From: Tabrizicola sp.
GTDB taxonomy: Bacteria; Pseudomonadota; Alphaproteobacteria; Rhodobacterales; Rhodobacteraceae
Assembly: GCF_030373185.1 (NCBI RefSeq)
Contig: NZ_JAUCZH010000004.1
Span: forward strand, 62,001 to 126,000
DNA: 64,000 nucleotides
Reading direction: 5' to 3'
Shown here: in pieces, positions 19,273-27,971 of the stretch
Numbering within the stretch: position 1 is the first letter of the stretch
Layout of the letters: every line of letters starts with the position of its first letter
Notes under the pieces: model-generated
Told to the model about the DNA's origin: nothing
The model's database searches: none
The model's input: the letters and a program-made list of their open reading frames with translations, nothing else
Program-made: the position numbers and the translations under genes

Positions 19273-20139
19273 ATGCAAACCATGCTCGGCGTTATTGGCG
19301 GATCGGGGGTCTACCAGATCGACGGGTTGGAAGGTGCCAGCTGGGTCAAGGTGAAATCCCCTTTCGGCAAACCCTCGGATGAGGTGCTGGTGGGGCGCCT
19401 TTCCGGCCTTCCCGTGGCTTTTCTTCCCCGGCACGGGCGCGGCCATGTCCATGACCCCGCCACCGTCCCCTACCGCGCCAATATCGACGCGCTGAAGCGT
19501 CTGGGTTGCACCGATCTGGTGGCCGTTTCAGCCGTGGGATCCCTGCGCGAGGATTTCGGGCCGGGCGATTTCGTCATCGTCGATCAATATATCGACCGCA
19601 CCAGCCAGCGCCCGATGTCGTTCTTCGGGCCGGGCTGCGTGGCCCATGTCAGCCTTGCTCACCCCACCTGCCCCCGCCTTGGCGCGCTTTGCGCCAAAGC
19701 CGCAGAGGCCGAAGGGCTGACCATCCATCAGGGAGCCACCTATCTTTCCATGGAAGGCCCGCAATTTTCCACGCTGGCAGAAAGCCGACTGTACCGCAGC
19801 TGGGGTGCCGATGTGATCGGGATGACCGGCGTTTCCGAAGCCCGCCTCGCCCGTGAGGCAGAGCTTTGCTATGCCTCGGTCGCGATGGTCACCGACTATG
19901 ACTGCTGGCATGAAGACCACGGCGCGGTGGATGTGGCGCAGGTCATCGCGGTGTTGCAGGCCAATGCGGCGGCGGCGCGCGGTCTGGTGGCACGACTTCC
20001 GGCGCTGCTGGGACCAGACCGCGCCCCCTGCCCGCATGGCTGCGACCGCGCCCTTGCCCATGCGATCATTACCGCCGCGGACAAGCGCGACCCGGAGGTT
20101 CTGGCCCGGCTGGACGCCGTGGCCGGGCGGGTGCTTTAG
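19273..20139 (+). CDS. mtnP: S-methyl-5'-thioadenosine phosphorylase
   Basis: MtnP splits methylthioadenosine (from polyamine and homoserine-lactone synthesis) with phosphate into adenine and methylthioribose-1-phosphate. Motifs: LGVIGGSGVYQIDGLE, FLPRHGRGH, the phosphate/substrate segment TYLSMEGPQFSTLAESRLYRSWGADVIGMT and VTDYDCWHEDH. 288 aa from MQTMLGVIGG, normal for the family; the track's extra N-terminus is the translated 19-bp repeat. The adenine product is the substrate of the apt gene two genes downstream. Confidence 0.94.
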   Translation: MQTMLGVIGGSGVYQIDGLEGASWVKVKSPFGKPSDEVLVGRLSGLPVAFLPRHGRGHVHDPATVPYRANIDALKRLGCTDLVAVSAVGSLREDFGPGDFVIVDQYIDRTSQRPMSFFGPGCVAHVSLAHPTCPRLGALCAKAAEAEGLTIHQGATYLSMEGPQFSTLAESRLYRSWGADVIGMTGVSEARLAREAELCYASVAMVTDYDCWHEDHGAVDVAQVIAVLQANAAAARGLVARLPALLGPDRAPCPHGCDRALAHAIITAADKRDPEVLARLDAVAGRVL

Positions 20140-20148
20140 GCCGGGCCG

Positions 20149-20832
20149 ATGTTGAGACCCCTTGTCCTTGCCGCGTTGTTGTCGGCCCACATCCTGATGG
20201 CACCTGCGCAGGCCGAGACCGATGTGTCAGATGCCATCGTTACCTCCGGACGCCTGACAGATGCCGATTTCTATCGTCTTGCCACCTGCGGCGCACGCCC
20301 TGCGGGCCAATGCCTTGGTCCGGCCCTGCGATGGGACAAGGCACGTCTGACCGTGCGTCTGGCCCGGGGCAATGACCCGATCCCACCCGGCTTCGAAGCC
20401 CGTCTGATGCCCTCGATCCGCAATGCGATCAATGAGGTGAACGGGGTTGGCGCCGGAATCAAGCTGGCCTTCACCAGAGCTTCCAATGCCGACATCACCA
20501 TTCGCCCAACCAATCTCGCCGAAGGCAGCGAGATGCCCGACAGGCCGGGATTTTCGGGTCCAGGCATCATGGGCGTCGGCTACATGACGGTCTGGTCAGA
20601 CAGGACCAACGCCATTCTGGAAGCGGTGATCCTGATTTCCACCACGATCAGCGAGACGGATCTGACCTCGGTCATGCTGGAGGAAGTCACCCAGTCACTT
20701 GGATTCCTGCACGACATCGACAACGAGGCCTACGAAGGGGTCTCGATCCTGTCTCAAACCTCGAACGAGACGACGCAATTGACCGGGCAGGATGCCACGA
20801 TCCTGCGGATGCACTATCCCCCGAAACCGTAA
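20149..20832 (+). CDS. DUF2927-like exported protein
   Basis: A 227-aa protein with a signal peptide ([22 protein letters not shown], cleavage probably after AQA) and therefore periplasmic or outer-membrane facing. The C-terminal half holds [31 protein letters not shown], matching the LxEExxQxLGLxND pattern I recall for DUF2927, a predicted zinc-peptidase-like family; here the usual histidine-rich motif is not clear. It starts 9 bases after mtnP and is followed 13 bases later by apt, so it is probably co-transcribed with an adenine salvage pair. No function is known. Confidence 0.72.
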   Translation: MLRPLVLAALLSAHILMAPAQAETDVSDAIVTSGRLTDADFYRLATCGARPAGQCLGPALRWDKARLTVRLARGNDPIPPGFEARLMPSIRNAINEVNGVGAGIKLAFTRASNADITIRPTNLAEGSEMPDRPGFSGPGIMGVGYMTVWSDRTNAILEAVILISTTISETDLTSVMLEEVTQSLGFLHDIDNEAYEGVSILSQTSNETTQLTGQDATILRMHYPPKP

Positions 20833-20845
20833 TCGGACGCAGAAA

Positions 20846-21385
20846 ATGACCCCGAAAAAGACCGTCAAGGACTATATCCGCACCATCGTCGATTTCCCGC
20901 ATGAGGGGATCCTCTTTCGCGACGTGACGACCCTGTTTGCTGATCCGCGCGGGTTCCGGATGTCCGTGGACCAGTTGCTTGCGCCCTATGCCGGGATGCG
21001 GATCGACAAGGTTGTCGGGCTGGAGGCGCGCGGATTCATCCTTGGCGGCGCGGTGGCGCATCAGTTGTCCACCGGCTTTGTGCCGATCCGCAAGAAGGGC
21101 AAGCTGCCGGGTCAGACGATTTCTCAAGCCTACAAGCTGGAATACGGCGAAGCGGTGGTCGAGGTGCATGAAGACGCGATGACAGCGGGCGAAAAGGTGC
21201 TGTTAGTCGATGACCTTCTGGCCACCGGCGGCACCGCCGAAGCAGGCATCCGCCTGATCGAGCGGCTGGGGGCCGAGGTGGTGGGCTGCGCCTTCGTGGT
21301 GGACCTGCCCGACCTTGGCGGGCGCAAGAAGCTGGAAGCGATGGGGATGGATGTCCACGCGCTGTGCGATTTCGCGGGGCTTTGA
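20846..21385 (+). CDS. apt: Adenine phosphoribosyltransferase
   Basis: Apt converts adenine and PRPP to AMP. Key segments: [20 protein letters not shown] at the N-terminus, [32 protein letters not shown], and the PRPP-binding loop [17 protein letters not shown]. 179 aa from [13 protein letters not shown], the usual size. Together with mtnP upstream it recycles the adenine released from methylthioadenosine. It converges on the FAD-linked oxidase gene, with hairpins between. Confidence 0.96.
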   Translation: MTPKKTVKDYIRTIVDFPHEGILFRDVTTLFADPRGFRMSVDQLLAPYAGMRIDKVVGLEARGFILGGAVAHQLSTGFVPIRKKGKLPGQTISQAYKLEYGEAVVEVHEDAMTAGEKVLLVDDLLATGGTAEAGIRLIERLGAEVVGCAFVVDLPDLGGRKKLEAMGMDVHALCDFAGL

Positions 21386-21538
21386 CCGCCCGGCGCGGCA
21401 CGCATTCGGAGTTCTCGAAAAACTCTTCGTCGGCCCTTCAAACGCTCCGCAGCGATTTCTGCTGAAAAATTTCGTGCGATTGCGCCGAAACCAGCCCCGT
21501 TAACCCTGTAGAAAGAGAATCACCCTAGACCTGTGCTT

Positions 21539-21559
21539 GTCGGGCCTACCCAGCCCGAC
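21539..21559. terminator. Hairpin downstream of apt
   Basis: GTCGGGC and GCCCGAC form a 7-bp stem with a 7-base loop, 154 bases past the apt stop. No T run follows on either strand, so it is a weak candidate for the end of the apt transcript. The rest of the 249-base gap shows no ORF with family features. Confidence 0.35.
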
Positions 21560-21599
21560 CGCGCCGCTACCCACGGCGTGATCCACACACCCCCAAAGC

Positions 21600-21627
21600 A
21601 CCCCGTCGCAGGTTCCTGCGGCGGGGT
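21600..21627. terminator. Terminator hairpin between converging apt and FAD oxidase
   Basis: ACCCCGTCGCAGG and CCTGCGGCGGGGT form a stem of about 13 bp (one G-T pair) with a two-base loop, 8 bases past the stop of the minus-strand oxidase gene. A modest T-containing tail follows on the minus strand. Its place between converging genes supports a terminator role. Confidence 0.65.
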
Positions 21628-21634
21628 AATTGCT

Positions 21635-23044
21635 TCAGTCCAGCACCGCGCCGGGGTTCATGATGCCATACGGGTCAAGCGCGGCCTTGATCGCCCGCAT
21701 CGCGGCCAGCTTGCCGGGGTCGGCGTAGCGCTTCAGGTCCGCCGTCTTCAGCCGCCCCACCCCATGTTCCGCCGCGACCGACCCGCCAAGCAGATGCACC
21801 AGATCATGTACCGCTTCCTTCACCGCGCCGCGTTTGGCGTCATGAATGGCACGGGATTGGCCTTTTGCCGGAAAGACGTTCCAATGCAGGTTGCCGTCGC
21901 CCAGATGGCCAAAACAATTCACCCGGAAATCACCCAACGGCGCCAGCAAGCCCGGCGCGCGGGCGATGAATTCAGGGATGGCCGACAAGGGCAGAGAGAT
22001 GTCGTGGCTTGAAACCGCGCCGATCCGACGGTTGGCCTGGGGTACCATCTCGCGCAGGTTCCAAAGTGCCGCGGCTTGCGCCTTGGAGGTTGCGATCAAG
22101 CCATCTGTCACCAGCCGGGCACTGTTGGCAGCATCGTAAAGCCCGGCCATGGTTTCTTCAGGGTCCATGCCACGGGACAGGCCAAGTTCGATCAGCACGA
22201 TCCATTCGGGCAGCGGATCGAAAGGCGCGCGGATGTCGGGCATCGTCTCGGCCAGAAAGTCAAAGCCCGTCCGGTGCATCAGTTCAAAGCTGGACACCAT
22301 TCCGGCGGCATGGGTCTGCGCCAGACCCAACAGCTCCAGCGCCGCAGCGGGCGACGGGACAACAAGCATCGCAACCACCGCAGCGGCCGGGATCGGATGC
22401 AGCCGAAGGCTGGCGGCGGTGATCACCCCAAGCGTCCCTTCGGACCCGATCAGAAGATGGCGCAGATCATAGCCCGCATTGTCTTTGCGAAGCCTCGTCA
22501 GGCCGTTGAACACCGTCCCATCGGGCAAGACCGCCTCCAGCCCCAGACAAAGGTCGCGCGCATTGCCATAGCGCAAGACCGCCGTGCCACCGGCATTCGC
22601 GGCCAGATTACCGCCGATCCGGCATGACCCTTCAGACGCCAGCGACAGCGGGAACAGCCGGTCGATCCGTGCCGCTTCGGCCTGCACATCGGCAAGGATC
22701 ATCCCCGCCTCCACCACCAAGGCGTTCTCTGACGGATAAGCGCCCCGCAAGGCCGTCATCCGTTCCAGCGACAGCAAAAGCGGCGCCGGGCCGTCTGTCA
22801 TGATCTGGCCACCGACAAGCCCGGTGCCGCCGCCCCAAGGCACCACCCCGACCCGGGCCGCGTGACAGGCGCGGATAATCGCGGCGATCTCTGCCGTTGT
22901 CTGTGGCCGGGCAAGAATGCCGGCCCGACCCTGCCAGCGTCCGCGGGGTTCTTCCAGATGACCGGGGTCTGGGGCGTTCAGACACCCATCAGGCAAAACC
23001 GACGCCAACTCGGCGACAAAAGCTGCGTCACAGGGGTTGAGCAT
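21635..23044 (-). CDS. FAD-binding oxidoreductase (GlcD/D-2-hydroxyacid dehydrogenase type)
   Basis: A 469-aa flavoprotein of the VAO/PCMH family. The FAD-binding motif VGVVPWGGGTGLVGGQI is at about residue 70. SEGSCRIGGNLAANAGGTAVLRYGNARD binds FAD further on, and LLIGSEGTLGVITAASLRL follows. The C-terminal cap holds FGHLGDGNLHWNVF, with the metal/substrate histidine, and AEHGVGRLK. The architecture matches D-lactate, glycolate subunit D or D-2-hydroxyglutarate dehydrogenases. No partner glcE/glcF genes adjoin, so a single-subunit D-2-hydroxyacid dehydrogenase is more likely than glycolate oxidase. Confidence 0.87.
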   Translation of the reverse strand: MLNPCDAAFVAELASVLPDGCLNAPDPGHLEEPRGRWQGRAGILARPQTTAEIAAIIRACHAARVGVVPWGGGTGLVGGQIMTDGPAPLLLSLERMTALRGAYPSENALVVEAGMILADVQAEAARIDRLFPLSLASEGSCRIGGNLAANAGGTAVLRYGNARDLCLGLEAVLPDGTVFNGLTRLRKDNAGYDLRHLLIGSEGTLGVITAASLRLHPIPAAAVVAMLVVPSPAAALELLGLAQTHAAGMVSSFELMHRTGFDFLAETMPDIRAPFDPLPEWIVLIELGLSRGMDPEETMAGLYDAANSARLVTDGLIATSKAQAAALWNLREMVPQANRRIGAVSSHDISLPLSAIPEFIARAPGLLAPLGDFRVNCFGHLGDGNLHWNVFPAKGQSRAIHDAKRGAVKEAVHDLVHLLGGSVAAEHGVGRLKTADLKRYADPGKLAAMRAIKAALDPYGIMNPGAVLD

Positions 23045-23101
23045 GGCGGACCCTCCACTTTTGCCCGTGGTATCGCCGCCCCGGGGCAGGCACCAGCCCC
23101 G

Positions 23102-23905
23102 TCAATCAAGGTAAACCGGGTCCAGCACAAGAATGGTCGGCTTGGAGGGCAGGCCCTTCATCGAAAGCGCGATCTGCGCGCCGCCGGTTTCCACCACGTC
23201 AAATTCCGCCGACATTTCGGTCAGGAAAGATTGCAGTGACGCCTGGCTGAACCAGTGCATCGGGATCACGACCGAGGATCTGAACCGCCGCACCACCCCT
23301 GCCATGTCGCCCAGGCGCAGCGTATAGCCGCCATCCACCGGGACCATCACCACATCCAGCCGCCCGATGGCAGCGTATTGTTCGTCAGACGGGATCTGGT
23401 GCAGGTGGCCAAGGTGGCCGATGCAAAGCCCCCCGGCCTCGAAGATGAAGATGGAATTGCCATCCTTGCGCGCGCCTTCGCCAAAGGGGCCACGCGTATC
23501 GGTCGGCACGTTGCGCACCAGCATCGCGCCAAGATCCAGCCGGTGATCGGCAGGCGCACCTATTGCGCCCCAACCTTCCAGCACATGCGGGATGCGCGGA
23601 TCGGGCGCGGCGGTCCAGTGGGTGGAATGGGCATTGTTCATGGTCACCACATCCGGCACCACGTCCTGCGTGCCGATATAGCCGGTGTAATCCGTCACCG
23701 CGACCGTGCCGTCATGGGTCACAACGGCGAAACTGGCGTGGTTGATGTAGCGGATCAGGACGCTGCCTTCGTCCAGACCTTCGTTCAAGGCAACCGGGAC
23801 AACCTGCGCCTCTGCCTCTGCCAGCGCGATGCAATGCGACGGGATCCGGTCCTGTGCCAGCGCGGGGGCTGCCGTCAGGATCAGCAGGGCAAGGGTCAGT
23901 CGCAT
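23102..23905 (-). CDS. Exported metallo-beta-lactamase-fold protein
   Basis: 267 aa with a cleavable signal peptide (MRLTLALLILTAAPALAQ). The MBL fold is recognisable: IRYINHASFAVVTHDG at the start, then MNNAHSTHW, ICIGHLGHLHQ-type strand (CIGHLGHLH), VMVPVDGGYTLRLGDM and VIPMHW. It resembles the UlaG-like branch. The canonical HxHxDH motif appears only as AHSTHW, lacking the aspartate, so metal binding is uncertain. A GGAGG site precedes the ATG. Exported and 57 bases past the oxidase start on the same strand. Substrate unknown. Confidence 0.82.
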   Translation of the reverse strand: MRLTLALLILTAAPALAQDRIPSHCIALAEAEAQVVPVALNEGLDEGSVLIRYINHASFAVVTHDGTVAVTDYTGYIGTQDVVPDVVTMNNAHSTHWTAAPDPRIPHVLEGWGAIGAPADHRLDLGAMLVRNVPTDTRGPFGEGARKDGNSIFIFEAGGLCIGHLGHLHQIPSDEQYAAIGRLDVVMVPVDGGYTLRLGDMAGVVRRFRSSVVIPMHWFSQASLQSFLTEMSAEFDVVETGGAQIALSMKGLPSKPTILVLDPVYLD

Positions 23906-23982
23906 GGGTCACCTCCGGTCTTCCCAAGGGTAACCCGGATCGGCGCCACGTCACGCGGCTTTGCGATCACGGATGCGCGAGG

Positions 23983-24567
23983 TCAGCCAACATCTGTCCG
24001 CCCGCGCCGATCTCCGCGCAGGTTGGCGTAAAGCACATGGTTGCGCCAGCGGCCGTTGATTTGCAGGTAGCTTTGCGCAACGCCCTCATACTTGAAGCCG
24101 CATTTCTCCAAGACCCCGCGCGAGGCGGCGTTCTCCGGCAGGCAGGCAGCTTCCATCCGCGACAGATCCATCCGGGTGAAGGCGTGATGGGTCAGCGCCA
24201 AGATCGCCTCGCGCATGTAGCCATGGCGCGCGAAGGGCTGGCCGATCCAGTAGCCAAGCGTGCCGGCCTGCGCCGGTCCACGACGAATATTGTCCAGCGT
24301 AAGCGCGCCCAGAAGCTGGTTGTCCTCGCGCCGGATCAGCACCATCGGCAGCGCGGTCCCCTGTGCTTCGGCCCGTTGCGCCCAATAGACCCGGTTGGTG
24401 AAGGAGCGGCGGGTCAGGTGATCATTGGACCAGACCGGCTCCCATTTCACCAGGAACTCGGCCGAGTCCTGGCGCAAGTCAGACCATTGCCGCCAGTCGG
24501 CATGTTCGGGCAGCCGCAGCGTCATCCGCTCGGTTTCGACCCGGACCCGGCGTTTGAGGCCAAGCAT
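23983..24567 (-). CDS. GNAT-family N-acetyltransferase (RimJ/RimL type)
   Basis: 194-aa acetyltransferase of the ribosomal-protein/aminoglycoside GNAT_3 group. RVRVETERMTLRLPEHADWRQWSDLR is the usual N-terminus. LGYWIGQPFARHGYMREAILALTHHAF is the acetyl-CoA-binding loop region, and LEAACLPENAASRGVLEKCGFKYEG is the conserved C-terminal segment. Its start overlaps the M16 peptidase stop by one base (TGATG), so the two are translationally linked. Likely acetylates a protein N-terminus; the target is unknown. Confidence 0.9.
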   Translation of the reverse strand: MLGLKRRVRVETERMTLRLPEHADWRQWSDLRQDSAEFLVKWEPVWSNDHLTRRSFTNRVYWAQRAEAQGTALPMVLIRREDNQLLGALTLDNIRRGPAQAGTLGYWIGQPFARHGYMREAILALTHHAFTRMDLSRMEAACLPENAASRGVLEKCGFKYEGVAQSYLQINGRWRNHVLYANLRGDRRGRTDVG

Positions 24568-25826
24568 CAGCCTGACAATCCGCGGCGGATCTCCTCGATC
24601 CCCGGCCCCTTGGCAACCGGACCGTAGATCGCCAGCGCCGCTTTCGCATGGGTCAGACCGGCCGCATGGGCGCGCACTGCCGCTGTATCCACGGCGTCGA
24701 TCTTGGCCACGGCTTCCGACACCGCAGGCACACGGCCCCAGATCGACAAGAGCCGCGCGTTGCGTTCGGCACGGCTGGACGGGCTTTCAAGCCCCATCAG
24801 AAGCCCCGCGCGCAACTGCGCCCGGGCGCGGGCCACCTCGGCCTCGGTCATGTCATCGGCCGCGCGCTTCAACTCGGCAATTGTCAGTTGCGTCAGATCG
24901 CCGATCTCTTCCTCGGATGTGCCGGCATAGATGGTGATCTGGCCGGTGTCTTCATAGGCGCTGGCCTGGGCGTAGATCGAATAGCACAGACCCCGGTCTT
25001 CGCGGATCTTCTGAAACAGGCGGCTGGACATGCCGCCGCCCATCGCGGTGGCATAGACCTGCGCGGTATAGACCGCGTCATCCCGGTAGCCCGGCCCTTC
25101 GAACGACAGCGCAAAGTGGACCTGTTCAAGATCCTTCACCTCGCGCCGCTCGCCACCTTCGAACCGCGCGGGCTGCACGGTCGAGGCGCCCACAGGTTTC
25201 AGCCCCCCGAAGATACGCTCGGCAGCCTCAACGATGGCGGCATGATCGACACCCCCGGCCGCCGACAGGATCATCTGGTCGGGGCCGTAATGGTGGCCGA
25301 CAAAGCCTTCGAAATCCTTCTTGGTGAAAGACGACACCCGTTCTTCCGGCCCAAGTATCGTGCGACCAAAGGGCTGATCGGGGTAGCTCACTTCATGCAG
25401 CCAGTCGAAGATGATATCGTCGGGGGTGTCCAGCGCCTGACCGATTTCCTGCAAGATCACATGCCGCTCGGTCTCGATATCCGCCTTGCGGAACAGGGGG
25501 TTCAGGACGATATCGGCGATCACGTCCAGAGCCATGACCACATCGCTTGACAGCACGCGGGCGTAATAGGCCGTCATCTCTCGGCTGGTGTAGGCGTTGA
25601 TGTAGCCGCCCACATCCTCGATTTCCTCGGCAATCCGCAAGGCGGACCGGCGCCGGGTGCCTTTGAAGGCCATGTGTTCCAGAAAATGCGCGATGCCGTT
25701 CTGGGCCGGGGTTTCGTGCCGCCCGCCGGCCTCGACCCACAGACCGATACTGGCCGATTGCAGGCCGGGCATCGCTTCGGTCACGATCCGAAAGCCGTTT
25801 GGCAGGGTATGGAGGCTTTGCGTCAA
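24567..25826 (-). CDS. M16-family zinc peptidase (processing-peptidase-like)
   Basis: A 419-aa pitrilysin-type peptidase related to the mitochondrial processing peptidase beta subunit. The inverted zinc motif HFLEH is within GIAHFLEHMAFKGT near residue 50. EIEDVGGYINAYTSREMTAYYARVL follows, and the C-terminal substrate-binding half holds DRGLCYSIYAQAS and SSRAERNARLL. The start is TTG (25826), overlapping the thrC stop as TTGA, with AAGGA upstream. It is cytoplasmic or periplasmic; no signal peptide is visible. thrC-M16-GNAT is a familiar order in this family of bacteria. Confidence 0.9.
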   Translation of the reverse strand: MTQSLHTLPNGFRIVTEAMPGLQSASIGLWVEAGGRHETPAQNGIAHFLEHMAFKGTRRRSALRIAEEIEDVGGYINAYTSREMTAYYARVLSSDVVMALDVIADIVLNPLFRKADIETERHVILQEIGQALDTPDDIIFDWLHEVSYPDQPFGRTILGPEERVSSFTKKDFEGFVGHHYGPDQMILSAAGGVDHAAIVEAAERIFGGLKPVGASTVQPARFEGGERREVKDLEQVHFALSFEGPGYRDDAVYTAQVYATAMGGGMSSRLFQKIREDRGLCYSIYAQASAYEDTGQITIYAGTSEEEIGDLTQLTIAELKRAADDMTEAEVARARAQLRAGLLMGLESPSSRAERNARLLSIWGRVPAVSEAVAKIDAVDTAAVRAHAAGLTHAKAALAIYGPVAKGPGIEEIRRGLSG

Positions 25827-27208
25827 CGGGCAATCCTTTCGCGCACCAGCGCCTGAAGGGCAGCAAGATCATTCGGCACGCGGGTCATCCGTTCCGGCCG
25901 GTCAAATAGATCCGCCATATGCGGCGGCAGGCCGGGGCGGATGCCGGTGGCGCGTTCCACCGCGTCGGGGAATTTCGCCGGATGGGCGGTGGCAAGCGTG
26001 ATCATCGGCGCGCGGCCAAGCTGTTCTTCGGCCACCTTCACACCCACGGCAGAGTGGGGGCAAAGCAATTCACCCGTCTCTTTCCAGAAGTGGCGGATCG
26101 TGGACAGGGTTTCATCCTCATCACAGCGGCCCGAGGCGAAGGTGGCGCGCAGGATCTCCAGCGCGCCTTGACTGATGCGGAAGCCGCCCGCCTTCAGTTC
26201 CGCCATAAGTGCAGCAATCGCCCCGCCATCACGGCCATAGGCATCAAACAGCGCGCGTTCGAAGTTGGACGAAACCTGAATGTCCATCGACGGGCTGATC
26301 GAGGGGCGCACGCCATCTGTCCGGTAATCGCCAGACCGCAGCGCCCGGTCAAGGATGTCATTCTGGTTGGTCGCAATCACCAGCTTGTCAATCGGCAGCC
26401 CCATGCGACGGGCGATGTAGCCGGCGAAGATGTCACCGAAATTGCCGGTCGGCACGGTGAAGCTGACCGCGCGATGCGGCGCGCCGAGGGCGGTGGCGGC
26501 GTAGAAGTAATAGACCACCTGCGCCAGAACCCGCGCCCAGTTGATGCTGTTCACCCCGGCCAGCCGCACCCCATCACGGAAGGCAAAGTCATTGAACATG
26601 TCCTTCACGCGGGCCTGCGCTTCGTCAAAATCGCCGTCGATGGCAAGGGCGTGGCAGTTCGCCTCGACCGGGGTCGTCATCTGCCGGCGCTGCACATCCG
26701 ACACCCGGCCATGCGGAAAGAGGATGAACACCTCCACATTGGCTAGGCCCCGGAACGCCTCCATCGCCGCCGACCCGGTATCGCCAGAGGTGGCGCCGAC
26801 AATGGTGATCCGCTCCCCCGACTTCGCCAGCGCGGCCTGCATCATCTGGCCGATCAGTTGCATGGCGAAGTCCTTGAAGGCCAGTGTCGGGCCGTGGAAC
26901 AGCTCCAGCAGGAAATGGTTTGCCCCAAGCTGCACCATCGGCGCGCGGGCGGCGTGGTGAAAGCCCTGGTAGGCGGCGGCTATCAGGCCCTGAAACTCGT
27001 CATCCGCGAAAAAGCCGCCGATGTAGGGCCGCATCACGCGAAAGGCCACATCCTCATAGGACTGGCCGGCCATCGCGGCAATTTCACCGTGGCTGAACTG
27101 CGGCACGGTTTCGGGGACATAAAGCCCGCCATCACGGGCAAGGCCCGTCATCATCGCCTCGCCAAAGCCAAGCGTCGGGGCCGTGCCACGGGTGGATACA
27201 TATTTCAT
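25823..27208 (-). CDS. thrC: Threonine synthase
   Basis: ThrC is the PLP enzyme that converts O-phosphohomoserine to threonine. MKYVSTRGTAPTLGFGEAMMTGLARDGGLYVPE is the typical N-terminus of the long form. FHGPTLAFKDFAMQLIG carries the PLP lysine, and IVGATSGDTGSAAMEAFRG, VPTGNFGDIFAGYIARRMGLP and NQNDIL follow. 461 aa, normal. It overlaps the M16 peptidase gene by four bases and starts 11 bases after the surf1 stop. Confidence 0.96.
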   Translation of the reverse strand: MKYVSTRGTAPTLGFGEAMMTGLARDGGLYVPETVPQFSHGEIAAMAGQSYEDVAFRVMRPYIGGFFADDEFQGLIAAAYQGFHHAARAPMVQLGANHFLLELFHGPTLAFKDFAMQLIGQMMQAALAKSGERITIVGATSGDTGSAAMEAFRGLANVEVFILFPHGRVSDVQRRQMTTPVEANCHALAIDGDFDEAQARVKDMFNDFAFRDGVRLAGVNSINWARVLAQVVYYFYAATALGAPHRAVSFTVPTGNFGDIFAGYIARRMGLPIDKLVIATNQNDILDRALRSGDYRTDGVRPSISPSMDIQVSSNFERALFDAYGRDGGAIAALMAELKAGGFRISQGALEILRATFASGRCDEDETLSTIRHFWKETGELLCPHSAVGVKVAEEQLGRAPMITLATAHPAKFPDAVERATGIRPGLPPHMADLFDRPERMTRVPNDLAALQALVRERIAR

Positions 27209-27219
27209 CGCATGCGCCT

Positions 27220-27891
27220 TCAGTCTGTCCGCGTCCTGATACGCCAGAGAAGAAACACTGTCATCCCCAGCCAGACTGCGGCCAGCCCGAACCAGGTGAC
27301 CGCGTAGCTGAAATGATCATTGCGAAAGCCCGCTGTCGTGACGGGTTGCGGCATGATCGCGTCGCCGGTGTCGGATTTGGCGATGATCAGAATCGGCTCG
27401 GTCCCAAGGATCGCCGCGATTCCGGGCACATCGCGGCCATACCAGATGGCCCGCCCGGTATCATAGGCTGGGGTAGAGGAGGTCACATCATCGGGCCAGT
27501 TCAGGTTGCCTTCCACGGCCACCGCGCGGGCCGGGCGCGGGGTGGTCTTTTCGGTTTCCGGCACGAACCCCCGGTCAATCAGGATGCGGCGGCCATCGTC
27601 CGTTTCATAGGCGGCGATCACCAGAAAACCCGGCCCCATTTCCCGGGTCGAGGTCAGCACATGCGCCTCTTGCCCGGTAAAGCTGCCAAGGACCGAAACC
27701 ACCCGGTAGCGGTCTTGGGTCGGGTCGGGTGCGGCAGGCAGCGGGATCGGATCCGCCGCGATCATCCCCGCAGCCTCGGCGATGATGGCTTCCTTCCACG
27801 CAAGGCGCTGCATCTGCCAGACCCCCAGCGCGATCAGCACCCCCGCACCAGAGATCCCCAGAACCAGTGCAAAGATCGTGTTGCGCAGCAT
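27220..27891 (-). CDS. SURF1-family cytochrome oxidase assembly protein
   Basis: SURF1 helps insert heme a into subunit I of aa3 oxidase. The 223-aa protein has the expected two transmembrane helices, one near residues 5-27 (IFALVLGISGAGVLIALGVWQMQRL) and one near the C-terminus (YAVTWFGLAAVWLGMTVFLLWR), with a periplasmic domain between. GVWQMQRLAWKE and ILIDRGFVP match family segments. It follows ctaE; an unusually stable hairpin lies between, so its level may be set separately. Confidence 0.92.
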   Translation of the reverse strand: MLRNTIFALVLGISGAGVLIALGVWQMQRLAWKEAIIAEAAGMIAADPIPLPAAPDPTQDRYRVVSVLGSFTGQEAHVLTSTREMGPGFLVIAAYETDDGRRILIDRGFVPETEKTTPRPARAVAVEGNLNWPDDVTSSTPAYDTGRAIWYGRDVPGIAAILGTEPILIIAKSDTGDAIMPQPVTTAGFRNDHFSYAVTWFGLAAVWLGMTVFLLWRIRTRTD

Positions 27892-27923
27892 GTCACCCCC
27901 AAGGAACGCTTCCCCGAAACGAA

Positions 27924-27947
27924 AGCGCAGGCCCGAAGGCCCGCGCT
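27924..27947 (-). terminator. UUCG-capped hairpin between ctaE and surf1
   Basis: AGCGCAGGCC and GGCCCGCGCT pair over 10 positions (one G-T on the minus-strand transcript), closing a TTCG tetraloop on that strand, with TTTCGTTTC following. It lies 25 bases past the ctaE stop and 33 before the surf1 start. It may terminate most cta transcripts or protect the mRNA end. Confidence 0.6.
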
Positions 27948-27971
27948 GAAAGCCGTGTTGGCTGGCTGAAA

